This document shows, in pieces, positions 23,063-33,247 of a DNA stretch of 64,000 nt (position 1 is the first letter of the stretch; every line of letters starts with the position of its first letter). The stretch is taken from NCBI RefSeq assembly GCF_042453785.1, contig NC_091667.1:36014001-36078000 (forward strand). Direction: 5' to 3'. This stretch comes from Malus domestica (taxonomy: Eukaryota > Streptophyta > Magnoliopsida > Rosales > Rosaceae). Under the pieces are notes generated by a model, which was not told where the DNA came from, did no database searches, and was given only the letters and a program-made list of their open reading frames with translations. Position numbers and translations under genes: made by a program.

Positions 23063-23250
23063 ATATGCATCCATATATCCTTCATGCACTTTCATGCTGG
23101 TTTATCGAAGGGTGTGTAGTGCTTTGGCTTGGGTGTTTACACCGTTACTTTCCATCTGTTTGTTTTTATTGGCACCATTGCATTTGGGCTATGTATTCCC
23201 ATGAGCTACTTGTGTTTTGTGGAGGCGATTTGTGTGGTGCTGTTGCAAAG

Positions 23251-23470
23251 GGACCCGGCTTCTCTGCCCCCCACTTCCCATACATTCTCATATCCTTCTA
23301 TTTTGTATGGTCACGGTTAAGGCACGTTAACATTTTATATTAATTTTTGTATAGAGATAATAAGACAAAAAGCAATAGTAATATAAAATGTTGACGTGGC
23401 TTAACCGTGATCGCATAAATAGGAGAGGATGGGAGTGTATGGGAAGTGGGAGGGCAGAGAAGCCAAGTCC
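23251..23470. mobile_element. MITE with inverted repeats of about 90 bp
   Basis: The left arm GGACCCGGCTTCTCTGCCCC runs on through 'catacattctcatatccttc' and 'tggtcacggttaaggcacgt'. The right arm is its near-complement, ending AGAAGCCAAGTCC. The loop is only about 40 bp. Flanks GTTGCAAAG and ATTTCAAAG (7 of 9 match) suggest an old 9-bp target duplication. Confidence 0.75.
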
Positions 23471-23610
23471 ATTTCAAAGATGATGGAGCTCTGTGTTCAT
23501 TCCTTCTTGGGAGCGTCGTTTGGTCGAATTTTAGGCTGAAGTGTGGTGGTGGATCTCCGATGCTATGGTGGCGGAAGGGGTTATAGATTACTTAGGGTTT
23601 TTTTTTTTTA

Positions 23611-23762
23611 GGAAAACTAATGAAAATGACTTGAAAATCTTGAGTTTTAAAGATAATGACAAAATAAAGAGTAAAGTGAATAGTACCATGATTGACTTTT
23701 TAGTGTAAAAATGTGATTTTTCGTTAAAGTGAACAGAATCGGAAGCTTTTCGTTAAAGTTCC
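23611..23762. mobile_element. MITE (family A, copy 2)
   Basis: Starts GGAAAACTAATGAAAATGAC and ends TCGTTAAAGTTCC. It is the same element as 9198-9351, in the opposite orientation. It lies between T runs that may represent a T-rich target duplication. Confidence 0.8.
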
Positions 23763-23925
23763 TTTTTTTTTGTTTGTGATGGGATCTAAAGCTGACTTTA
23801 GGCTCTATTTTGTGCGTTTTGAGGTTCACTTTTTACTCATATGCTTAACTTGTCTCATATTTATACTTGTTCTTCGCTGGTATAAAATTTACCCTTTGAC
23901 CGAAAAATAAAACTTATGCCTTTTA

Positions 23926-24629
23926 GGCCATCTCCAACCGATGGCTGGCCAGAGGGCTCGTTTTAACCCTCTGGCCCTCCAAGATCCTCCAATATATTAA
24001 TATTTTAATGAACAGTACATTACCATATTTGCCTCCGTCTCCAACCGAGGGCCAGAGAGCTCATTTTAGCCCTTTCACAAAAAATCGTCTCCAACCGAGG
24101 GCCAGAGGGCCATAAGGCCAAACATAATTTATTATTTAAAAACTACAACTTAAAATAAAATGAAACAAATTTTGTGAAATAGAAGTTATAGGAAAAAATG
24201 GAATTTAAAAAAAATATGAAACAAATTTTGTAAAATAAAAGTTATAGGAAAAAATAGAAGTTATATGAAAAAATTTGTAAATAAAAAATAATAATAAAAC
24301 TGTAAAAAAAAAAAAAATCAAATGCAATGGCTACTAGCCGTTGCATTTGAATTTTTTATTAAGAAATCATGTCGATTATAACCAACAGGAATACATTGAT
24401 ATTATTTAGTATAAATGTATTACTGTCGGTTATAACCGACAATAATACATTTATATTAAGTAATATAATGTATTCCTGTCGGCTCTATAACCGACAGAAA
24501 TAATAAAACATCAAAAAAAAATGGCCAGCTCCGAGCTGGCTGGCTGGCAGCCAGCCCTCCAGCCCTTTCTGATTCCGTGGGGCCCTCTCAGATTTCAGAG
24601 CCCTCTGGCCTAGCCCTTGGTTGAAATCC
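23926..24629. mobile_element. Non-autonomous DNA transposon, about 700 bp
   Basis: The left end GGCCATCTCCAACCGATGGC, followed by 'tggccagagggctcg', pairs with the right end 'cagagccctctggcctagcc' then 'cttggttgaaatcc'. The interior has nested palindromes around 'gtcggttataaccgac' (about 24370-24500). There is no coding capacity. Confidence 0.65.
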
Positions 24630-25023
24630 TCTTCGAATCTATGTGTCTAGAGCAGCTGGATTCAGAAATTCGAGCCGTTTAAGAAAGAGATCTTGATCAT
24701 TGAAAGATTTCATTTTTTGTGAGATGAGTTAGTGGGATAGGCTAATGAGGACTGCATAATTTAATTAAGCGGTCTGAATTTCTGAATTCAATTACTCCGA
24801 ACACAGAAATCAAAAGAGAATTTCAACTTCTATTTGGGGATCCTTCTTGGGTTTAGCCAGCATATTGCAATTTCCCAATGCATGCAGTTTTAGGCTAATA
24901 GACAACAACTGAAAGTAGGCTGGTCAGGTGGCTTCTCTAGCAACAGTGTGCTTAAAATGGATCAAAGACTCCGATAGTTTCACGCATGGCTTCTGCATTG
25001 CACCATCAAAGCAAAACATCAAA
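24630..25023. other. Intergenic, no gene seen
   Basis: Nothing recognisable on either strand. Confidence 0.5.
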
Positions 25024-25171
25024 GGGGTGTGATATCCACACACCCTATTTTACTTCTCACACACCTTTTTAATTTTTGGCCGTCGGATCGGATGAATTGA
25101 AGAAGATCAACGGACAGAAATTATCAAGGGGTGTGTGAGAAGTAAAATGAAGTGTGTGGATAGCACACCCC
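25024..25171. mobile_element. MITE (family B, copy 1), 9-bp target duplication AACATCAAA
   Basis: GGGGTGTGATATCCACACAC at the left is inverted at the right (GTGTGTGGATAGCACACCCC). The flanks are AACATCAAA on both sides (25015-25023 and 25172-25180). A related copy is at 48179-48325. Confidence 0.9.
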
Positions 25172-25330
25172 AACATCAAAATGTAAATAAAAGGGGTTGT
25201 AATTTGTTGTTACCGACAAATATGTAAACAAGGGGGTCACTTTTCCTCGCACTCAGTCCCAAGTCTCAGTTATTTTCGAACTCAGTTTGCACTACAAGTA
25301 AAAGATGACTGCCATTGCAAAGGTTAATGA

Positions 25331-25692
25331 GAGGGTTGTGCTATCAACGCATCTATTTTTACTTCTTATGCATTCATTTCATTTTTTTGCTATGGATCGA
25401 AAAAATATTCAATCCGGTAGAACATGGGTCTCCAAAATACGATGTCGTAGGTTCAAATCCCACACAGTGTGATTTCGGCTTCGTCCCAAGCTTCCATTGT
25501 TGGGCTTTTTTTTTTTAATTTTCTTTTTAGGAGAATCCATTGTTGGGCTTTGTCATTATACCACTATATATGTATTCTAACACGGGCCGGCGATGGCAAG
25601 CGCAGGAATAAGAAACATTTGAAGAAAATTAATGACAAAAAATTAACAAGGGTGTGTAGAAGGTAAAAATAGGTATGTGAATAGCACTATCA
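25331..25692. mobile_element. MITE (family B, copy 2), split by foreign DNA
   Basis: The left half (25331-25402, 'ttgtgctatcaacgcatct' to 'tatggatcg') and the right half (about 25611-25692, 'ttgaagaaaattaatgac' to 'tgaatagcactatc') match the two halves of copy 1. About 208 bp lie between them, including a trnW-like sequence. Confidence 0.65.
25405..25472 (+). pseudogene. trnW: Decayed plastid-type trnW (tRNA-Trp, anticodon CCA)
   Basis: The run 'cggtagaacatgggtctcca' followed by 'aaatacgatgtcgtaggtt' and 'caaatcccac' closely matches my memory of chloroplast trnW-CCA. It has an intact D-loop, CCA anticodon and T-loop (GGTTCAAATCC). The 5' acceptor half is lost and the anticodon stem is mismatched, so no functional tRNA is expected. 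It is probably a small nuclear insertion of plastid DNA, or of mitochondrial DNA that carries the plastid-derived tRNA. Confidence 0.72.
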
Positions 25693-26143
25693 TAGTGAAT
25701 CCATGTAAAAATGATTCATGGAAAGGAACTGTTTGGTTTGAGGATCCAATGCTCAAGATTTCGGTGTATAGTACACACTAGAAACTTCTAATAAATAGCG
25801 AAAATTCTATTATGTTACAGGATATGACGTACTAGAAGAATGAAATATTAGATGTGCAATTAAGAATTCAATAACCAAGGATCCAATTGACCAAGAATTC
25901 CAGTGTATGCTATACGCCGGTGCATATTAAAAAATTTCTTTATATAGCGAAATTTATGCTATACTTTGACGTAGACATACTCTGAATAAATGAATAGATA
26001 GACGTGCAACCAATGATTTTGGTTTATACTCTACACCGATACGGTGATATGCATGCTGGTCAAAAGTATTCCTCATGAGGTCAAGCCGTTTAAGTTAATT
26101 AAGCTTATGTTAATATATAATAAAAGGGTGATTCAAAGTTAAT
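25693..26143. other. Intergenic, no gene seen
   Basis: Contains two similar short segments (near 25760-25800 and 26025-26045) around 'tatagtacacactagaaact' / 'tatactctacaccgatac' that may be old repeats. Confidence 0.45.
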
Positions 26144-26262
26144 AAGTTAATAAGGTTCTTGCTTTGTGAGGGTCGGGAGATAATCTATCGTATGCAATCT
26201 TACCATTACTTTATAAAGAGACTGTTTCTCTGACTCGATTATGACATTTCGATAACAAAAGA
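26144..26262 (-). mobile_element. Au SINE fragment
   Basis: The minus strand reads CATAATCGAGTCAGAGAAAC, then 'agtctctttataaagtaatg', 'gtaagattgcatacgataga' and 'tctcccgaccctcacaaagc'. This follows the body of the Au SINE, a tRNA-derived family widespread in flowering plants, as I remember it. The 5' head is lost and the sequence is diverged. Confidence 0.65.
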
Positions 26263-26634
26263 ACAACATTTTCATTGCATTAAGACTCATCCTTTTCCAT
26301 TAATGATATATTAAATTATTTAAATGTCCTCCCTCTCCCATTTAAATCGAACACGTTGGATAGATCAACTTGTAAGCTGATAAGTTAGAACCAACACACA
26401 AGGTACGTGGAATTTGGATGGTCTGGGAAGACAATAGACTAACTTGACAACCAAGACTTCTACTTATATAAGTTAACAGATTAATGAGCGGGGAAAGGAC
26501 ATTGCAAGTCAAAAACTTTGAAAAACGTTCCGAAAGAGACCAGAAGAATAAGAAAAAAAGAAGAGGAAGCAAAATAAAGGATGTAATGTTATATTTAGTC
26601 AACAAGGATAAGCACAAAATGACATTAGTTTTCA

Positions 26635-26836
26635 ACCATTACAAGGTGACTCAGTAGTTGGGGATGAATTCATGCCCGTATTCTACACGACACGTCTTGA
26701 ATTTGATTTTTGACACCGGTGAATCACACCATAGTGGCCAGGGAGAGGCTGAAAGCCTCTATGAGTCTTTCTGTCCCTCTGAAATGATGGACTGCCGTGA
26801 CGAAATCATCAACTGGTCTCATTTATTGGAAAAAAA
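26635..26836 (+). mobile_element. tRNA-derived SINE with 16-bp target duplication
   Basis: The body starts ACCATTACAAGGTGACTCAG (degenerate A box), has a degenerate B-box region near 26696 and ends in an A run. ATGACATTAGTTTTCA flanks it exactly at 26619-26634 and 26837-26852. Size (about 200 bp), A tail and long target duplication are all as expected for a SINE. More degraded relatives lie near 60765-60860 and 62640-62730. Confidence 0.85.
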
Positions 26837-27573
26837 ATGACATTAGTTTTCACATGTTACTTATTTGACATGGGTACTGAAACAATTCATATGGTTTTCC
26901 TTACATTTGCTGACACAATTGAAATTATTTTGATTTTCAATATTTGTTGTGTAACACACAAAATAAAAAAGTATGCAAGTTTCTTATCATAAGTAATTTA
27001 ATACTTGATATTTTTTTTTAAAGTTTGTAACTCAAATGATTAAGAATCTTTACCACATTCAAAGTCTTATGCTCGAATTCCTAACTAGGATTAATTTCTA
27101 ATTCATTATCTTTCACATTTTTTTACTTCTCCGATTCATGAAATTCATCTTTGAGTCGGTAAACATGAATTTCAAAATTTTTTCTTCCACGATTGAAATT
27201 ATTTTGATTTTCCATTTTTGTTGCGTAACACACAAGGTGTAAAAAAGTACGTGAGATTCTTAGCCATAAGTAATTTAATACTTGAAAATTTGAGAAAATG
27301 TTTCTGATTCAAATGATTAAGAGTATTTACTCATGCATTAAAAATATTAAGTCCAAATCCCTAACCCAAAATTACTTTATAATTCATTACCTTTCATATT
27401 TTTGACTTCTCCAATTCATGAACTTCATCATTTTGAGTTGGTAAACATGCTATAATCCGGCGAAGCGCTTTTAGCAAGTGCTTATCAGATAAGCATTTTA
27501 AACTGGATCTTAGTCTTGGGTCACACAATTTGTCTCATTTTAAGGCCCAAGGTCCTTCGCCCAAGTTGATCCT
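26837..27573. repeat. Tandem duplication, two units of about 260 bp
   Basis: Unit 1 (about 26918-27172) and unit 2 (about 27190-27448) match along their length: 'ttgaaattattttgattttc', 'cataagtaatttaatacttg', then a tRNA-like stretch with 'caaatgattaagagt', and an end in 'ggtaaacatg'. Each unit includes a SINE-like head. They have diverged considerably. Confidence 0.7.
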
Positions 27574-27698
27574 TAATTTTTTTTTTTTTCAAACGATAGA
27601 TTTTGTTAGATTAGATGTTAGACTAGCTACTAACGGGGTTTGAACCCACGCCGTCATACAATGACTCAACGCTTTTCCACCTCTGTAAGGACCACTTG
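27574..27698 (-). mobile_element. Short SINE with 12-bp target duplication
   Basis: Read on the minus strand, it has a tRNA-like head (AGGTGGAAAAGCGTTGAGTC), a perfect B box (GGGTTCAAACCC) and an A tail of about 13. It is flanked by CAAGTTGATCCT on both sides (27562-27573 and 27699-27710). It is only about 125 bp long. It lies roughly 150 bp upstream of the probable start of the SR gene transcript. Confidence 0.85.
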
Positions 27699-27859
27699 CA
27701 AGTTGATCCTGAAAATTAGAGCCAACATTATAATTTTGATATCAGGCCCAAAGCCGAAAGTTGATATCAGGCCCAATACACTTCCCTAATTACTTAATTA
27801 CCACACCGACCAAGTAAATCAGAAAATCGACCTCAGTTTTTCTCTCTCTTGCAGTTTAC

Positions 27860-29922
27860 CGTATAAGCCCAATTTTCTCATCTCGTTTCTCGACGGAGCG
27901 AAAGCGGAACCCTAGCGATCACATCTCAAGCTCTTCGGCTACTTCGCACGCGTCCAGCTCTTAAGCTCTCCAATCAATTTCCGGTTTGATACTAGTCCTG
28001 TATCCCCATCTAATTCTTTCTGTTCGCATTAGTGCAATTAGGGTTTTTGATTTGGGGGTTTTGTGGGATTAATTATACTGTATGTCTAGGGTTTCGTAGG
28101 CGTTGTCATTGTTCATTGAGTGTTCGATTCATGTCTTGTTTGTTAACACTGTGCACAATTGTGTTTTGGGTTTTCTGCGACCAATAGGTTTTGAATCTTT
28201 GATTATGTATGGGTTTTGAATTTGACATCATTTTGTGGATATGTTTCTCTGACTACTGCATACAATACCTGTCATGGAGTATAGTAAAGTTTGAAACTTG
28301 ATTGCTGTTGTAAGTGGGTTTTTTCATCTGAAAGAATCTCGATTTTCAATTGGTATTTACCTCGTGGACTCTTTCTTTTGTTTTTGATATTGAAAGACAT
28401 AAAAAAAGTATGTTACTAATGTTGCTGTACTGTTTCGAAGCGACTTCATTTTGTTTTTTACATGTAATTATATAAGTGGTCAACCCATAGATTATTTTGG
28501 AAATATTGAATAGCTTTTGCTTTATCACGGTTACTTTATCATGGCTTACCAAACATAAGACTAGGACATGGGGTTCAGGGGTTCAGTGCTGGGTTGGTGT
28601 TTATCCCGAGGTTCAGGGGTTCAGTGCTGGGTTGGTGTTTATCCCGAGGTTCAGGGGTTCAGTTCAGGGGTTCAGTGCTGGGTTCAGGGGTTCAGGGGTT
28701 CAGTGCTGGGTTGGTTGGGGTTCAGGGGTTCAGTGGTCAACCCATAGATTATTTTGGATATTGTTCATATCGTCGCCTCATTTACTGGTCTCAGACAGTA
28801 ATTGTGGGAGTAGATATTAGACAAATACCTTATAGGTTCAGCAACTATGGGTGATAGATTTAGGGAACTTCTACCGTGCAGGGTTCTTTACATTTCTAGG
28901 TAAAGTGTTATTGTTTGATTAATGAGTTTCATCTTATTCACTTATCCCCATGCATGCAATGCAATATTATATCCTTCTTGCCTTTCCCGGGGTTATGTAT
29001 TGTTTTGAATTTTTCAGATTGGAGCATCAATCAGGATGATGGACTTCCCTATTATTGCTCCAACTAGTACAGCTTGTAAATTTTTTTTAGTTACACTGGA
29101 AGAATTTTACACCGTTTTCTTGTCCTACATGTAATTTAATGAGAAGTTGGGTTAAGAAACAGAATCCATGAAGCTGGGAAAGTGCACTATTTCACTAGCT
29201 TTTCCATGATAAAATTCAGAATGTAGTTGTATGATTTATCAATTACGTGAGCCTAGAGACTCATATCTCAATCCCCTACCCTGGATATGGTATATATTTA
29301 TGCAACTCTGCAAGAGTTAGTGAAAGTAAGTTAACTAAGGGATATGAATTAATTTTCCAGGGTTTTCATTTTTTTTGTTTTTCAATTATGTTAAAGAGGG
29401 CTGAGTAAGGTAAATTCATAAATATATGTCAATCTTGCCTGATCCCATGACACAGATGCTTTCTTTATGATAGATGGCAAGCGCTTGGACAAATATGAGC
29501 TTTGCAATCGTACATAGGGATATAGAGAGGGAGTGGGAGAAATCATTTTGGACTTATGGGTATTATTTTTATTATGGGAGATTCTTGCTCACTCTCAGAA
29601 GATCTATACATCTGCTAAAATTCTGGAGAGGATGAGGAGATCAAATTTTATTTCAATATAAATAATGCTTTGGAGCACTTTTGGAGCAAATGAGCAATGG
29701 AGCTTGAGGAGCACGGCTCACCTCGAGGATTGCTCTCTTGGTTTGCTTCATAGTTTGGTTTTGTTTTTCTTTTGATATTGTCAACAGAGTGTATGCAGAT
29801 GATAATTGGACACTGAAGCTGTAGTGTTATTCTATTTTCAAATTGTTGGACAAAGCATTTATCGGAATTGTTTTTTTTAATGCAGTAAAAAGTTTTGAAC
29901 TGGAATCTTCTGGTGTCAAAAA
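27860..29922 (+). promoter_or_regulatory. 5' leader of the SR gene with long leader intron
   Basis: A CT-rich stretch and 'ggaaccctagcgatcacatc' (27840-27960) look like a leader exon. A donor near 27983 (CCG|GTTTGA) and an acceptor at about 29885 (TTTAATGCAG) would give a leader intron of about 1.9 kb. Such introns are common in SR genes. The intron holds the minisatellite at 28475-28763. Confidence 0.5.
28475..28763 (+). repeat. Minisatellite 'ggggttcaggggttcagtgc', bounded by a 27-bp direct repeat
   Basis: The units (GGTTCAGGGGTTCAGTGCTG and 'ggttggtgtttatcccga' in varied order) fill 28566-28735. The sequence 'gtggtcaacccatagattat' plus 'tttgg' occurs both before (28477-28500) and after (about 28732-28755) the array. 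Confidence 0.85.
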
Positions 29923-32386
29923 ATGAGTGGTCGATTTTCTCGCACAATCTATGTTGGCAACCTTCCCTCAGATATAAAAGAATGGGAGGTTGAAGATCTA
30001 TTCTACAAGGTTTGCATGAAATTTTCCATAGAATTTCGCTTCTTTTTTGTATTTTAGCATAACCAGTGCATTTCATCATGGTGTTTTGAATTATTTCCAG
30101 TTTCTGATGCATATGAAAGTACATTCAGTGACTTCCATTCTTAATGTACTTAACAACACATTGCTCAATGTATATGTATGATATGATAGTATTTTTGTTT
30201 TGTTTGTGGTGAGGAATGCTCAAGTTAGTAAATCATTCTAAACTGGATTTACTTTTGCAGTATGGCCGCATAGTGGATATTGAACTGAAGATTCCACCAC
30301 GTCCTCCGTGTTATTCATTTGTTGAGGTACTTATAATGGTTTGATGCATGCATTAAGACCCTGTTGGTTCTCTTATGGATTACTGTGTGTATGTTTGGCC
30401 ACCACCTGTTATATGATTACTAGTAATCTCTGCATGTGTTTGGTTTTTAGTTTGAAAGTTCTCGGGATGCAGAAGATGCAATAAGAGGGCGTGATGGGTA
30501 TAACTTTGATGGTTGCCGTTTAAGGGTACTAAAAGATCCCTAGGCTTACTAAAACAATATGTTTGTTCTTTCATGTCTTTGGTTGCTTCATTTATTGATG
30601 TCTCCTTTAATCTCAATACAGGTTGAACTTGCCCATGGTGGTAGGGGACCATCTTCAAGTGATCGTCGTAGTGGATATGACCGAGGCAGTGGTGGGGGTC
30701 AGTTTGGCGTTTCACGTCATTCTGAGTATCGAGGTGTGTTTTCTAGGATAGTACATTACTAAATGAGTTAAACATGCTTTGCAATTGTCTAAGTAACGTT
30801 CAGTTATATATTTTTCTTAATTGTTGTTTATTGCTTGACCCATAATTTCATTTTGTCCAGTTATTGTTCGAAATCTCCCTTCTTCCGCCTCTTGGCAAGA
30901 CTTGAAGGTGTGGAAACTCTTAGTCACAATTTTGTATTCAAATAATGTCTGCAATATTGGTGTCTTAACTGGTTGTTGATTTCAGGATCATATGCGTAGA
31001 GCTGGTGATGTGTGTTTTGCTGAGGTTTCTCGTGACAGTGAAGGTATAGATTTAAGGATCAGAGAATAAAATGTCTACGGTCCTAAGAGCATATTACTTC
31101 ATCAAAGATCGACATTACTTCAGCTCTGATTACCATGCAGCTGATGTTGGTCCTGAATTTATATGCTTTTAATTTTGTTTCTTCTCACCAAATGGTATTG
31201 TTGTTTGTATGCAGGGACTTATGGCTTAGTTGATTATACCAATTCTGATGACATGAAATATGCCGTGAGTTGTTGAAATACAGGACCTTTACCTGCCATT
31301 AAGCTTCACGCTAATTCACTTGGTTTTTCTTTTTCCTTTTCAGATCCGGAAGCTTGATGACACTGAATTTAAAAATCCTTGGGCAAGAACTCATATTTGG
31401 GTAACTTTTATGTTTATGGAAGTTTTCTTATATATCCTCTCTTTGGGATAGATGTTTCTATGCTTCCTAGACCATCGTAAATCCATGATTTTTGTGTAAA
31501 ATATCTTTCTTTGTAATCGTGGAATAGGTCTTTTGAGGGGTCTAGAGTAGTTTATGTGCTTAAGCATTACACTAATGATGCTGACAGCTGGACATAGGTG
31601 CACTGTAAGAACATTGTCATGTTGTTTGTGCATCAACTGAACAGGTTAAATATTACGATAGGAGCCCCTCAAGGAGCCGTAGTAGAAGTCGTAGCAGAAG
31701 CCGGAGTGTAAGAAGGAATCGGAGGTACTGGAGCTGTCCCAGTTCTTTTATTTATTATCTTTTTATCATTATTTTCCTCTGTTTTTCTTGCTTCCATGTG
31801 TGCCACATCTTGGGAGTTATTCTGTATTATGCAGCAAGTCGTTGGAGCGATCTGTATCAAAATCGGTATGAAGATCAGTATCAAGATCTAGGTCTGCATC
31901 TCCTGTTAAATCTTCCAGGTATGTGGCTTTGTTATACATTTTCCACTAGGTGGTTCTGGTCCTTCAATTCTTGTTTTTGTTTATGATATTTAATGCATGT
32001 CTATATTATTGCAGGCCAAGATCAATATCAAGGTCAAGGTCAGAATCACCTCGTCCGGTAAGTGGAATCTCGCTCTGATAAAACAAGTTTGTGTGGCACA
32101 TAACATTGGAAGGCGATATTTATAAACTTGAAAGTGTAATCCGAAAAACAAAAGCAGGTTTTGCAGGATAGTTTTGGTCTGGGGTAGGATAATAGAATTT
32201 TTAGAAATGACCTAGAGCAACTAGCTGTTGTTGCCAGATGCACTCAGACCCATGGAAAGCAAACGTTAAAGAAATACGCCACACCAACTGCTAGCCGCAT
32301 TATTAAGACATGACAACATTTATGTGATGTCCTTGATGCTTACTTTGAACTTGATCTGTTTTCAGGCGCGGTCGGGTAGTGCCTGA
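29923..32386 (+). CDS. SR splicing factor, SF2/ASF (SR34/SR30) type, stop in RS domain
   Basis: Exons: 29923-30009, 30261-30326, 30451-30525, 30622-30733, 30861-30907, 30986-31043, 31215-31264, 31344-31400, 31645-31724, 31835-31918, 32015-32057 and 32366-32386. All are GT-AG and in phase. RRM1 (residues 7-80) has [20 protein letters not shown] and [21 protein letters not shown] Gly/Ser linker follows, then the pseudo-RRM with the diagnostic [17 protein letters not shown], then the RS domain ([15 protein letters not shown]). Family members bind exonic enhancers in the nucleus. In this copy codon 223 is TGA (31869-31871) where the family context predicts serine (TCA). Downstream exons keep the frame and encode [19 protein letters not shown] and a stop. 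As read, the protein is 222 aa with a shortened RS tail. Confidence 0.85.
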
Positions 32387-33167
32387 TTCTCTGGCAAAGT
32401 CATCTTCACGGCTTCCTTGGTGTTAGATGCGAGGATTTGTTATGTCCGACTTGTTGAAAATGTCACTTTTAAGAACCTTAGTTGTGCGGCCAGTATGTGG
32501 TTTTTGTAATGCCAAGTGATTTTACATTTAATGGTTGCGTAATGTTGTCGAGAATACTTGGTCTGTTTCAGTCAGGACATCTTCCCCAAGGCTATATCGT
32601 CGGATTTTCCGTTGCTTGGTTGTTTTGATTGTGTGCGCCCAAAACAAAACTAAAATCTATTGGTTATGAAGGTTGTGATGCTACATGGTACTTTTTAAGC
32701 TCTTACCATTTTGGACTCGCAAGTCTGCTATTTACGTATGTTGGCTAATGGCTATTAGTTTTTTATTTTTTGAATTAAATTTTTACATATTTTACCACCA
32801 TCGAAAATCTTGCTGAGAGGGGCCTTCGCTAGTGCTTTATCGATGTTTTTGTGTTCTAAGAAACTCCTGTTGGAAAGTGCTTTTGGCTCCTTCAAAAGCA
32901 GTTCCAAAATGGAGCTAATTAACTAATTGTCTTGATTATTGGAAATATTTCTGAAGCACTACGTAGTATTGAATGATTGAAAATAAAAAATCCAATTAAT
33001 TGTAAAAATCAAATCTACTGACTAAAACATCCGTATCATTGAGCCGCGTCCGATTACCTGACTGCTTTATTACGTGAAAATTGTGCCCCCAAAGAAAGTA
33101 AAAAGAAAATTGGGGCTGTTGACAATTGCCGTGGTCCATAATTATTTAAAAAACCGTGATAAATTCC
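32387..33167. other. 3' region of the SR gene and intergenic spacer
   Basis: Likely 3' UTR up to about 32700, then AT-rich spacer. No gene is seen. Confidence 0.5.
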
Positions 33168-33196
33168 TATATAAAACCCCATTTCCAAAAACCCTA
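33168..33196 (+). promoter_or_regulatory. TATA box and telo-box of a ribosomal-protein-type promoter
   Basis: TATATAAAA at 33168-33176 is followed by AAACCCTAG at 33189. AAACCCTA is the telo-box common in plant ribosomal protein gene promoters and leaders, and it fits the P1 coding sequence that starts 50 bp on. Confidence 0.65.
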
Positions 33197-33247
33197 GTTT
33201 CCTCCATAACCTTTGCTTGTGCGTTGCGCCACCCAGTAAGCGATACA

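Noticed and set aside
25405-25472. A functional nuclear tRNA-Trp gene
   Set aside because: The 5' acceptor half is missing and the anticodon stem is mispaired.
28566-28735. Protein-coding frame rich in GVQGFSAG repeats
   Set aside because: It is a translation of the minisatellite in an intron; no splice or start context supports it.
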